Origin: Prorocentrum cordatum | Lineage: Eukaryota; Sar; Dinophyceae; Prorocentrales; Prorocentraceae | Assembly (NCBI GenBank): GCA_963575745.1 | Contig: CAUYUJ010016882.1 | Location: forward strand, 262,082-326,081 | Reading direction: 5' to 3' | DNA: 64,000 bases | In this document: positions 43,690-53,132 of the stretch, in pieces | Numbering within the stretch: the stretch's first letter is position 1 | Layout of the letters: every line of letters starts with the position of its first letter | Notes under the pieces: model-generated | What the model saw: only the letters and a program-made list of their open reading frames with translations | Told to the model about the DNA's origin: nothing | The model's database searches: none | Position numbers and translations under genes: made by a program

Positions 43690-43960
43690 CGAGGCGGAGG
43701 AGGAGGAGGAGGAGGAGGAGAAGGAGGAGGAGGAGGAGGAGGAGGAGGAGAGGAGGAGAGGAGAGAGGAGGAGGGCGGAGGAGGGAGGAGGAGGAGGGCG
43801 GAGGCGGAGGAGGAGGAGGAGGGAGGAGGAGAAGGAGGAGGAGCAGGAGGAGGAGGAGGAGGAGGAGGAGGAGGAGGAGGGAGGAGGAGGAGGAGGAGGA
43901 GGAGGAGGAGGAGGAGGGAGGAGGAGGAGGAGGGCGGAGGGCGGAGGAGGCTCCAAGGCC
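43690..43960. repeat. (GGA)n tract, 270 bp
   Basis: GGA triplets with GGC and AGA variants. Glu, Gly, Arg, Leu, Ser and Pro runs in six frames are artefacts. Confidence 0.95.
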
Positions 43961-44127
43961 CGCGCCTCCAGCCGGCCATCCCCCCCGCACTCGCCCGATT
44001 ACCCGGCGCAGGCCCCGGTCGAGCTCACACCCCCGCCGCCGCCGCCGCGGCGTGGCCATGCGGGAGCCTGGCGCTCCCGGGAGCCCGCCGGCTCTCCGGC
44101 CGAACCCGGGTCGGGCGCACCCAGACG

Positions 44128-44287
44128 CAGGTCGGGCCTCTTCCCCCTACAGGCGGATACCGGAGGACAAATCCAACATATTTCAAACAAAAACAAAACT
44201 AAGCAGACAATTGTCAAGAAGTCGTCCCCAGACTATGTTTTGACTATTTGTGGCTACTTCCCCTGTAGAGGGACACGCCCGACTCAA
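44128..44287. mobile_element. Family B, copy 6, with perfect 9-bp target duplication
   Basis: The ends GGTCGGGCCTCTTCCCCC and GGGACACGCCCGACTC are inverted. ACCCAGACG flanks both sides exactly (44119-44127 and 44288-44296). This is the clearest copy for defining the element limits (160 bp). Confidence 0.9.
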
Positions 44288-44296
44288 ACCCAGACG

Positions 44297-45224
44297 TCCT
44301 CGCGTCGTGGCAAAATCACCACGGAAGGCTTGTGGCAAGCTTCGGGCTCTATAGGGGCCCTCCTCGAGCCCCAGGGCTGGCAGGAGACGGCCCAGGAGGA
44401 GGAGCGGGTCCCCAGGAGAACTCCCAGACCTCGATCGGGGGGGCTAATTGCGTTGCTCGCATTTCTGGGGAAAGGGGGATTCAGAGAGGGGGGGGGACAC
44501 CGATTCGGCTCACGCAGCTGGTTTGCCCAGCGCCTCTCGGCGCCGCAGAAACCGACGTGCCGAGGAAAGCGCCCGGCGGTGTGGCCGAAGCTGGGCGTGC
44601 AGCAGACCTCACCCCCCCCCTTGCCACGCCCCCCCCCCGTCGTCAAGCTTCACAGCAGGAACAGCCGGCCGCAGGTTAGAACTTGGAAAAAGCTTGATGA
44701 CCAGTGTCAAGAAGACACCGAGAAGCACGAAGACCAGCAACACAAAGTCAGGAAAGCGTAGATGTTCTTCGCACGATATGCTGGCGATCGCCCCAGAGCG
44801 CCTCAAGGACCAATCAACCCGTGTGCGCACGACCCTCCGGTCCCCGCCGCCGCCACAGCCCCGCGGGGCCCAGCACCCTCGCGCTCCGGGCGCCTGTGGC
44901 CCCCCCGCGCTCCGCCAGCGTCGGGTCCGTCACCGCGCGCCGCTGCGATCCCGGTGCGGCCCCAGAGATCCGAGGGCGCGGACACACCGAGACGGCCAGA
45001 TTTCGCGAGCCTGGCCTCATGCAGGGGCCGGCCGGCCTGGGGCCCCAGGACCACAGGGCTGTCAGGCTGTCAGGGAACTACCCGGGAAGGGAGACCTGGA
45101 CCTGGAGAAAGGGTCGAAAGGTCCCGGGGGCCCCACACCTCGATGATTCGACGCAGAGATCCCCGGATGTGCGTGTGTTGTCAAGTGCGTCCGAGTATGA
45201 GCGAGTCTGGCCGAAAGTCTGAGC
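44297..45224. other. GC-rich unique sequence, no gene
   Basis: Open frames on both strands but no recognised domain. Confidence 0.35.
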
Positions 45225-45600
45225 ACGAACGGGCCTGTCATACGCGGGTGCCCCAGGGGAGGAGCAAGTGCCATGCCTGCTACACGTTACATCGCGATGA
45301 TCATAGGGCTCTGAAAGAGAGATGCGTCTAGCCCGCCCAAACGATAATTCTACCCTAGATGCCCTGACAGGCCCGTAATATACCCACCTGATTGGTCCAA
45401 GGGCCTCGCCGGTCACATCGCGATGATCGTGGGGCTCTGTGCGCGAAGCGCGTCCACCCCGCCAGAGCAGCCACTCTGTCCGAGAGAGGTCCCGACAATC
45501 TGGGCGCGAAGGGGCCCGTGATATAGCCCATGGCGGGTCCCCCGTGGGAGGCCCAAATCCCGTGCCTGCTATATTGTGCATCGGTTTTCCCCGCGCTCAC
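45225..45600. repeat. Decayed duplication
   Basis: CATCGCGATGATCATAGGG (about 45291) resembles CATCGCGATGATCGTGGGG (about 45416). GGGCCTGTCATACGCGGGTG resembles GGGCCCGTGATATAGCCCAT about 280 bp further on. An old tandem or nested duplication is likely. Confidence 0.5.
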
Positions 45601-45744
45601 AGGCTGGGCGAGTGCCTCGCGACCACCTGCGAACCCCTTCAGTCCTGCCTGGCACCACCACGGCAAGGCGGGGCGGGTGCTGTCTCGGGGCAACCCTGGC
45701 ACAGGACCCGACCCACGACTCCACATCGTACATCGAGGTATAAT

Positions 45745-45985
45745 ATGAATTTGCTTGAGCATGAAGGGTCTCAGAATAAGGGAGTGTGAGCAAGAGAAGA
45801 CTAAGCGTGAGCGAGTCTGAACATGAACAAGTCTGGATGCGTCTGAGCGTTGCTGAGTCGATGTGCTAGTGCGTGTGAGTCTGAGCGGGTCTGAGTGAGA
45901 GAGGTCTGAGCATGGGTGAGCCTGAACATGAGCAAGTCTACGCGTGTCTGCGCTTGAGTGAGCCCGAGTCTGAGCACGGGGGAGG
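45745..45985. repeat. GAGTCTGAGC minisatellite
   Basis: Irregular units such as GAGCGAGTCTGAACATGAAC and TGAGCGGGTCTGAGTGAG. A few units also occur near 45185-45230. Confidence 0.8.
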
Positions 45986-46144
45986 GGGACAGGAGGCGGA
46001 AGTGAGCGCATGAAAGAAAGACGCGATGCAGGGGCAGAAGTCGAGGACGCGCTGGATGACTGGCCCGGCACCCCCCAGCGGAGGCGAAGCGGCGGTGCCC
46101 TCCTGCTTCTCGTCCCAGGCCTCGGTGGGCATCCGCCCGGGCCG

Positions 46145-46270
46145 AGGAGGTGGAGGAGGTGGAGGAGGAGGAGGAGGAGGAGGAGGAGGAGGAGGCAGAG
46201 GAGGAGGAGGAGGAGGAGGAGGCAGAGAAGGAGGAGGAGGAGGAGAAGGCGGAGGAGGAGGAGGAGCCAC
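46145..46270. repeat. (GGA)n tract
   Basis: GGA triplets with GGC and GCA variants. Confidence 0.95.
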
Positions 46271-46329
46271 GAGCTCCCGCCGGCCCGATCTCCAGCACTC
46301 TGGGGTGCCGGGCGCCCTGCGCACCGACC

Positions 46330-46700
46330 GCCCGGTCCACGGCCTCGGTCGAGATCGAGCTCCGGGGCCTCAAGAGATCGAGATCGACGGCCTCGACGCC
46401 CTCGATCGAGATCGAGATCGAGGTCGAGGTCTTGAGGGATGAGGAAACGCCCCTACACTGGATTGCAAGGGCGTGGTCTGTAAACCTCCTGGAAGCTCCC
46501 AAGGCAAGAGAGCCACAAGGACGCCGCGCGACACGCGCGACTGGCGCAGGGCTTACCCTACCAGCCAACGGGAGGCTCAGCGCACAGCGCCTGGTAAACC
46601 AGGGCAGGGGTATTCTTGACGCCCTTGAAGATCGAGATCGGGTCTTGAGAACGACGACCGTGGAGTTGTTCTCCATTCTTGGCCTCAAGGCCCCTGGGCT
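46330..46700. repeat. Dispersed repeat P, copy 2
   Basis: GATCGAGATCGAGG phrases, then AACGACGACCGTGGAG and CTTGGCCTCAAGG as in copy 1. The segment 46431-46630 is absent from copy 1 (see next entry). Confidence 0.65.
46431..46630. mobile_element. Probable insertion, family Q
   Basis: Left CTTGAGGGATGAGGAAACG then CCCCTACACTGG, and right CCAGGGCAGGGGTATTCTTG then ACGCCCTTGAAG, form imperfect inverted ends of about 31 bp. Repeat P at 40.8 kb lacks this segment, so that copy serves as an approximate empty site. Confidence 0.45.
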
Positions 46701-47055
46701 CCAGAGCCATGAAAGGGACGATCAAGGGCGAAAAAAAACGGTCCCCGTGAAGGGGCCGAGGGCCCGGGCTCCCGCGCACTGAGAAGATCACGGCCCGGAT
46801 GATCCTCGGGCGACGTGATCGTTTTTGCACAGCGTGGCGCCCCAGAGGTCTGGGCCCCTACCGGCCACGGCCGGACCTAGGACAGGAGAACAGCCTTCAA
46901 GAACATGAGACCCTCCGCCTGCCAGAACACCCCAAACCCTTGAGGGACACCCCCGTTCCAGGATGCACTGAGATCCAACAAACACGAATAACATTAGGCG
47001 ACCCTCCCCAAGGCGACCTCGATCTCATATTTCGGTCCGACCGTACACGAAAGAG
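46690..47055. repeat. Dispersed repeat J, copy 3
   Basis: Contains GGGCTCCAGAGCCATGAAAG, CGCCCCAGAGGTCTGGGCCC, CTCCGCCTGCCAGAACACCC and ATTTCGGTCCGACCGTAC in the same order as copy 2. No CTC tract inside. Confidence 0.8.
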
Positions 47056-47668
47056 TGACCCTGGGTAAGAATGATCTTTGGTGCGCGGCTTTGGGGGGGC
47101 GCGAAGGGGCCAAACCCAAGGGCACGGGCCGCTGCTATCGAACCGCTTTGGGCGATCGGGGGGGCCGAATGGGCTCGCCCCAAAGGTCACTCTGGCGAAG
47201 GGTCACTCTTACACGTAGGTCGGAAGAAGTATGTAAAAACATAAGTAGGAAGACGGATCAAGTAGGTTCGGTTCAGGCCCGCCCAGAGAATAACAAAACA
47301 CAGCAAAATTATATTAATCCTTGAAGCAGGAAGGCGCTAGAAGCAGATGGGGACCTGGGAAGCCAAGAATACCTACTTTCAACGACCGACATGTAGGTGC
47401 AGTCGACCCCACCAGGGGACCGGCTTTTGATCCTGAGTCGTCTTTCGACGGGCTCCCACAAACACGCTGGTCCGACAGAAGACCGCGGAGAGGGGGTTGT
47501 GTACAACATTGGCACCCCCTGGGGACACGATGTTTGTACCCCACGCCCACAAAGAGACTGGTCTGGCACACGGTACGCGGGCAGTGGCGGTGGCCACAAC
47601 TCGGCCCCCGACCTTATCCCAGGACCGGTGTTTCGTCCCGAGCCGTCCTTTGACTAGAGGCATTCTGG
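47056..47668. other. Unique sequence, no gene
   Basis: No recognised gene. ACGGGCCGCTGCTATCG-type unique DNA. Confidence 0.35.
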
Positions 47669-47912
47669 ATGGGGTCGGAGTAGATGGGGTCGGAGGACCG
47701 CGCCGCATCGCCGAAACATCGGCGATGCATCGTCGACGTTGACGTGACGCAAATCGGGCTGCACATCGAGCCGCATCGGCGATGCATCGCCGAAACATCG
47801 GCGATGCATCGTCGACGTTGACGTGACGCACATCGGGCTGCACATCGAGCCGCATCGGCGATGCATCGGCGATGCGGCGCGATCCTCCGACGCCATCTAC
47901 TCCGACCCCATC
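47669..47912. mobile_element. Inverted-repeat element, family N, copy 1
   Basis: Arms of about 43 bp: GATGGGGTCGGAGTAGATGG at the left and CCATCTACTCCGACCCCATC at the right, with about two mismatches overall. Between them a 79-bp unit (CCGAAACATCGGCGATGCAT, then CGTCGACGTTGACGTGACGC) is repeated twice. Flanks give no clear target duplication. Confidence 0.75.
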
Positions 47913-48164
47913 TGGGAGGCCCGGCGAGGGCACCCCCAGGCAGCACTCTGCCCAGGACCTTCCGCCGGGATTGAGGGGGCCTTTTCCTTCTGGCCAAGGC
48001 AAGAACGTCTTGGTAGTGGTCGCCAGTGGGACAACGCAGGTTTGCCACGTCACCTCGGTGGGGCAACGCAGTCGGCGAGACCTGCTCAGAACCGTCGGGC
48101 CTTGGAAGACTTCATGCGCACCTCAGGTTGCCTAGCAGAGAGACCACATCCCAGGTACGCGTCG
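47913..48164. other. Unique sequence, no gene
   Basis: Short spacer between element N and the GDPHL gene, downstream of that gene's natural stop. Confidence 0.4.
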
Positions 48165-48840
48165 TCAGGCGAAACTTGCTTTTGCAACCGAGAAGTCGGA
48201 TAGGCGGTTGTCCGTCAGAGAAGTCATCTGAAGAAGGGAGTTGTGGCGAACGCATTTCTTCGAAGACTTCGCTGCCTCCGTGTGATCATCTTCTCCTAAT
48301 TATCCTCCGACTGCAAAGCCAGAATGCCCAAGATGCTTGACGTAAAAATTCAAATACTGGGTCCCGTCCTGGGTGCGCCCATGGGCAACTTTCACTTGTG
48401 CTTTCCCAAACTTAAGCCACTGTGGCTGTTCGTCACGCACCCCCTGAGCTTGGAAACGGACACCGCCGGCCAGTGTCGCCTCCACCCACTCCCCCGTGAT
48501 ATTCAGTTCTTGGAAATACATGTCTTCACATTGTCCACCAAGCTGGCGCGCATCGGCCTGCACACGAAGTAATGCGTTCTTGTGCCTTCCCCGAGGGATG
48601 TTTATCAGAACATGGCTTCCGGGCTTCATCAAATCGAACCGCTGACCAAGAACATTCTGCAAGTGTGGATCGCCGATTGCAGAGATGGGTTGTCCTGGCG
48701 CCACTCCGCCAGCTCCGCCCATCACGGGCGCTCCCGAAGGAAACGTCGGTTGCGGCGTCGGCCAACCCGGAGGATACGTCGGGCTGGGCGTCGGGCTGGG
48801 CGTGGGGAAGGACGTCGGGTAGGGCGTCGGGTAGGCTTTT
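48165..48840 (-). pseudogene. Dinoflagellate GDPHL (VWD-like) domain protein with a premature stop
   Basis: On the minus strand a linker of Pro-Thr/Ser repeats (such as PTSFPTPSPTPSPTYPPG, about 48740-48840) leads into ISAIGDPHLQNVLGQRFDLM (about 48620-48690). Further blocks follow: GSHVLINIPRG, ALLRVQADARQLGGQCEDMY, FQELNITGEWVEATLAGG and LNFYVKHLGHSGFAVGG. A TAA (48300-48302, read on the minus strand) interrupts, but the frame continues with LGEDDHTEAAKSSKKC and ends at a TGA (48165-48167). LGEDDHTEA is the expected continuation of this family, so the TAA probably replaced a Leu codon. Proteins of this type are numerous in dinoflagellates and resemble secreted or cell-surface VWD modules; their role is not established. 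The 5' part is uncertain: upstream DNA is a fragment of dispersed repeat L. No signal peptide is visible. Confidence 0.8.
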
Positions 48841-49797
48841 CGAGCGGGGCGCGGCCAACCAAAGTGGCCAAGGATAGGCCGAGGAGGTAAGGATGCAAGG
48901 GTACCCTTGGGAAGGTTCCCCTTGCAAGGGAGAGACCGAACCATCGGACGTCTGGGCCCCCCCTCCCCGCAAACGGCCGTCCCGACTCCTTCGGGATGCC
49001 CCAACAAAGGTTTAGGCGCTGCGGCCGCGAGTCCTGCGGCAGCTCGGAGGCAGTCCTGGCGCCTCTGGAAGGGCCCCATCGGCGGGGGGGAAGGAGGGGG
49101 GGGCCAAGAAGCCTCCAACGGTAGAGAGTCCGAACGCCTCCGAAAACAACTTATGAAAACGGGCGAAGGGGGTGGCCCACAGGAGGCCGATCGGAGCAGA
49201 GGGGCCGCCGTCTTGAAGCTCTCGTCGAGCTGGAGCTGGGTGGAGTGGGCCCCGGCCTCCGGAGTGCCTCCCTGAGGCTGTCCGAGGTCTCCAGTTTCAC
49301 TATTGCTGGCCTCCCCGCTTCACAGCACGCTTACCTGTGCCCCTCCTCCAGACCACACCCCTGGGCATCGTTTCTGGATGGGCTGGTGGGGACACGCGAA
49401 CAACTCGCAGTCCTCGTTTCCCATGCTCGAAGAAACATCCCACCAACGCATCCGCCACATGTTGGCAAGACTCATAAAAAAAACGCGAGTGCAGCTACAT
49501 CACGGGATCTTGCTCGTGAATTCCATCAGGCGCTATGACGCACGGACCCTCCTCATGCCGATCCATGGCTCGGGCAGGGGAGTGATGATGGTGCAGGAGA
49601 GGGGTATCACGTTATTACTGCATGTGACAGCGATTAGTTCTTATGTGTGGTGGGCTAGTGATATCTTGAAGCGCGTCAGCAGCCAATGCATATTCGAGTC
49701 GACAACCCCGCGCGCGGGGGGTCGGCGCGTGTGGCGAGGATGGTATTCTAGGACAAGGATGGCGGGGCACATCTGTATCTTACGATTCTAACCGATT
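48841..49797. other. Unique sequence with a repeat L fragment, no gene
   Basis: Repeat L sequence (AAGGATGCAAGGGTACCC) near 48890, then unique DNA. An open frame at 49303-49791 lacks any recognised feature. Confidence 0.4.
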
Positions 49798-50375
49798 CCT
49801 CCTCCTCCCCCTCCTCCTCCTCCTCCTCCTCCTCCTCCTCCTCCTCCTCCTCCTCTCCCTCCTCCTCCGCCCCTCCTCCTCCACCTCCTCCTCCTCCTCC
49901 CCCCTCCTCCTCCTCCTCCTCCTCCTCCTCCTCCTCCTCCTCCTCCTCCTCATTCTCCTCCCCCTCCTCCTCCTCCGCCTCCCCTCCCTCCTCCTCCCCT
50001 CGAGGGTCGGCGTTGAAGAGGCCTGGGGGGAGCGGAGGGAGCACGGATCGACCCCTGAGCCCCAGGCCTTCCAGCTCTCCCAGGGCTGCTCCCTGGAGGC
50101 GGTGCCGGCCGCGCCTTCGCCCTCGACCTGGGGTCGGACGGGGGTGCGGGGGGTCGAGGGGGCGTGGAAAGGGAGGAGGAGGAGGAGGAGGAGGAGGAGG
50201 AGGAGGAGGAGAGAGGAGGAGGAGGAGGAGGAGGAGGAGGCGGAGGAGGGGGAGGAGGAGGAGGAGGAGGAGGGGGTGGAGGAGGAGGAGGAGGAGGAGG
50301 AGGAGGAGGAGGAGGAGGAGGAGGAGGAGGGAGGAGGAGGAGGAGGAGGGGGTGGAAGAGGAGGAGGAGGAGGAA
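49798..50375. repeat. Facing (CTC)n and (GAG)n tracts (fold-back)
   Basis: About 200 bp of CTC triplets (49798-49998), 177 bp of unique sequence, then about 200 bp of GAG triplets (50176-50375). The arms are complementary and could form a stem of about 200 bp. Very long Pro/Ser/Leu and Glu/Gly/Arg open frames here are artefacts. Confidence 0.9.
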
Positions 50376-51325
50376 GAGTGGCGAAGGCCCCCCCCCCCCG
50401 GAAGGAAGGGGTCCCTGCAGCGTGAATCCTCGGGCGGCGCGAGAGGCGCGACCCGTGGGCGACCTGGGGGAGAGCTCGGCTGCGGCAGAACTCGTCTACG
50501 ACAGGGTCCCGGGAGAGAGCCCGGGGGATCTCGAGGGAGCTCGGCCACGACAGCGCCGCAGATCGCCCAAACTGGCGGCAATGGCTCCACCAAGGCCCCG
50601 GGATTTCTCGCACGCGCCAAAAGCGGGAAGGGTGCGCGGAGAGGAGGGGGACCAGAGGAGATGGGGGCCGAGAGAGGGGAGCGGAGGGGAGGGGCGGGGG
50701 GGGGGGGAGCAAGGGGGGGATGATCGGCAGATGACGGGGGGGAGCGGTGGCACGAGCGGGATAAGGGAAGAGGATGAAGGACAGATGGAGGAACAGGAGG
50801 AAGAGGAAGAGGAAGACGAAGAGGGGAGACGGACAAGAGGAGAAGAGGGTTATAATGATGGCACAGATCATCAGAATGAGGGTGGGGAGAAGGCGGAGGA
50901 GGGGAGCGGCAAGTGGCGCAGAAGGAGTGAGCAAGAGCAAGAGGGGCGAATACGAGAGGGGGCCGAAGCAAGACATGAGAAAGCCAAAGAACTCGCGCGA
51001 GTCCTCGCGCGAGCCTTCGGTAGGTGAGCGCCCCCTCGTCGCCGCGGCTATGGGGCGTTGCTTCAGGAGGGAGCGATCAGTGGGGGTGGGCTGCGGGGCG
51101 TTGCTACATGAGGGAGCGATCATATGGGGGGGGGCGCGAAGCAGCGTACACCTCCCGAGCCCCCGTGGGCCCCCAGAGGGCCCTGCCGGGATCCGTGGGG
51201 TGCCCGAACAGTGCGCTTCCCTTGGCCTCTCCATCTAGTCCCCCCCGTCGACGATCTTGCTGTTGAGTGAAATGGGGACGTTTGAAGCATAGCTTCGCAG
51301 GCCCCGTGGTCCCTACAATTTGAGC
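50376..51325. other. Purine-rich unique sequence, no gene
   Basis: GAG/GAA-rich at about 50780-50830, otherwise unique. No domain recognised. Confidence 0.4.
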
Positions 51326-51550
51326 AGGGTCCGACCGTCCCGGCATTCGTATAGGCATACCATGAAATGATCTTAGAATCCCAAATTGTTCTAATAACAA
51401 TACAATAACAAATCTTATAACATAAACCCGATGTGCTAGAGCAGAACAGTCTCGGCCAGAAATGTTCCAAGAACGTCTCGTGCAACTCACAAAAGGTTCT
51501 TAGAACATTCTTTGGTGGGCCTCTGGGCAAGCCGGGACGCTTCGGCACCG
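51326..51550. mobile_element. Family C, copy 3
   Basis: Left GGTCCGACCGTCCCGGCATT and right GGGCCTCTGGGCAAGCCGGG, with interior TAAACCCGATGTG and CTCGGCCAGAAATG as in copy 1. It is uninterrupted. Confidence 0.75.
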
Positions 51551-52096
51551 CTTGAACAATCGCAAGCCGAGTAGCTCGGCCCATGGAATAAGCGGACCAA
51601 ATTCGGGCCGCCCCCCGACCCGCCCGGCAAGCCAGGGGGAGTCCCCGAGGGCCCACGGCTCGGAGCGGCGGGGGCGATGCGCACTGGTCGGAGGCCCCCC
51701 CGGCGACACCGGGCCCCCCCAGGCCCCTCTGCAGACTCTTGCAAGGCTTCACGACTTCTGCCGTCATTCGACTCGCGCTGGAGCGGCCGCGAGTTGCTCC
51801 AATTTTCTCTGGAGGTCTCTGGATATCCCTGAATGTACCCGGATGTATCTCGGTTTGCCTGGATGTACCTGGATGCATCTTGGTTCATCTGGATCTGCCT
51901 GGACTTCTCTGGCTCGATCCCCACGGGTCGCTTGGCAAAAAGTCCACACGCCCTTCTAGGGACAGGCACCCCCCGTGGCGACCCCGGGCGCTCCCGGGGC
52001 GCGCCCGCGGCATTGCCAGGCGCGCCCCCCGGCAACGGCGGGTCCCGCAGAGGCGCGGTACGAGGCCAAGAGGGGGGGGGGGGGCGGGAGGGCGTG
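51551..52096. other. Unique sequence with short tandem phrases
   Basis: GGATGTACCTGGATGCATCT-like phrases (CTGGAT every 10-12 bases) recur at about 51810-51910, a decayed minisatellite. No gene. Confidence 0.5.
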
Positions 52097-52202
52097 GCGC
52101 GCCACGCCGAATTCGGCGTGGCGCGCTCTTAAGAGCAGCTCTTAAGAGCGCTCTGAAGAGCGCGCTCTTCAGAGCCGGGGGGCGGAGCCGCCCCCCGGCT
52201 CT
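52097..52202. other. Chain of four palindromes
   Basis: Four palindromes follow one another, neighbours sharing a few bases: 52097-52126 (30 bp, perfect, centred on GAATTC); 52123-52151 (29 bp, one-base centre, with CTCTTAAGAG in each arm); 52150-52175 (26 bp, perfect); and 52171-52202 (15-bp arms, two-base loop). Together they could form a row of hairpins or cruciforms. Confidence 0.95.
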
Positions 52203-52347
52203 GAGCTTCGCAGACGCTGCGCCACACGACATGGCCCCCCCCCCCCGAGAGCGGGCGGGATGCTTTGCTTCCTGCCATCGCTCGGGCGTCCAAGCCCTGT
52301 GCGCCACAGAGGCTCGTGACGTCCTGTTCTCGTCGCGAGCAAAGCCA

Positions 52348-52502
52348 AGGTCGGGCCTGTCCCCCTACAGGGGGATCCTGGGCGAAAAAATATAGATGCT
52401 CAAACATACTCCAAAAATGCTCTCAGATAGTGCAGAAATCGTGCCCATAATATGTGTTTACTATGTTTGAATCTTCCTCCTGTAGAGGAGCAGCCCCGAC
52501 TT
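52348..52502. mobile_element. Family B, copy 7
   Basis: Left AAGGTCGGGCCTGTCCCCC and right CCTGTAGAGGAGCAGCCCCG; the right end is mutated. No clear target duplication. Confidence 0.75.
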
Positions 52503-52714
52503 CCAGCTAACCCAGGATGCTCCTCGACGTCCAGATGTTCTTTCTGAGCGCTGGCCTCGCCGAGAGAACACACACACACGCCCGAGCGATGCCGAGGCTT
52601 GATCGGCTTGGTCGTCGCCCCGCACTAACCGCAGCGCCCGAGGCTGGATTCCTCCACCTCCTCCCGCTCGTCGCCCCCGTCGCCCCCCCGCGGCAGCCCC
52701 CCCGTCGCGCGGGA

Positions 52715-53010
52715 AGGATGCAAGGGCCTTGGAGGGCCACGCTAGCGTTTTTCGAACGAGGTTGGCCAGCGAGAGTCGCTAAGGATGGGCCAAAGGGGCA
52801 AGGATACAGGGGTATCCCTGGGAAGGTCGCCCCTCCTTACCACGTGGGTTGACTGTACAGTGGAGCCCAGTCCACAAGAAACGTTCCACGAGAAACCCAA
52901 CCCTGAGACCCCAGGACGTCCATGGATTTTTGGCGGGGGCACGTCGCGCTGTCCACAGAAGAACCGAGGAGGCCCAAGAAACCCAGGGCACCCTGGAGGC
53001 AAGCAGCGTG
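52715..53010. repeat. Dispersed repeat L, copy 2
   Basis: Matches copy 1 at 3040-3360 over nearly its whole length, including CGAACGAGGTTGGCCAGCGA. Confidence 0.85.
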
Positions 53011-53132
53011 TTTCTTGGCATGGGCCCCTGGGGGGTCCCGAGGGCCGATTCGGAAGGGGCTCCACTTCTCAAGGCGTGCCCCCTGGGGCCAGCTTCTCGT
53101 GCAGAGCAGAGCCGTTGTTGACGGCCCCAGTG

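Noticed and set aside
49780-51234. A 484-codon minus-strand frame rich in Pro, Ser, Arg and Glu
   Set aside because: Produced by facing CTC and GAG tracts; the non-repetitive parts show no domain.
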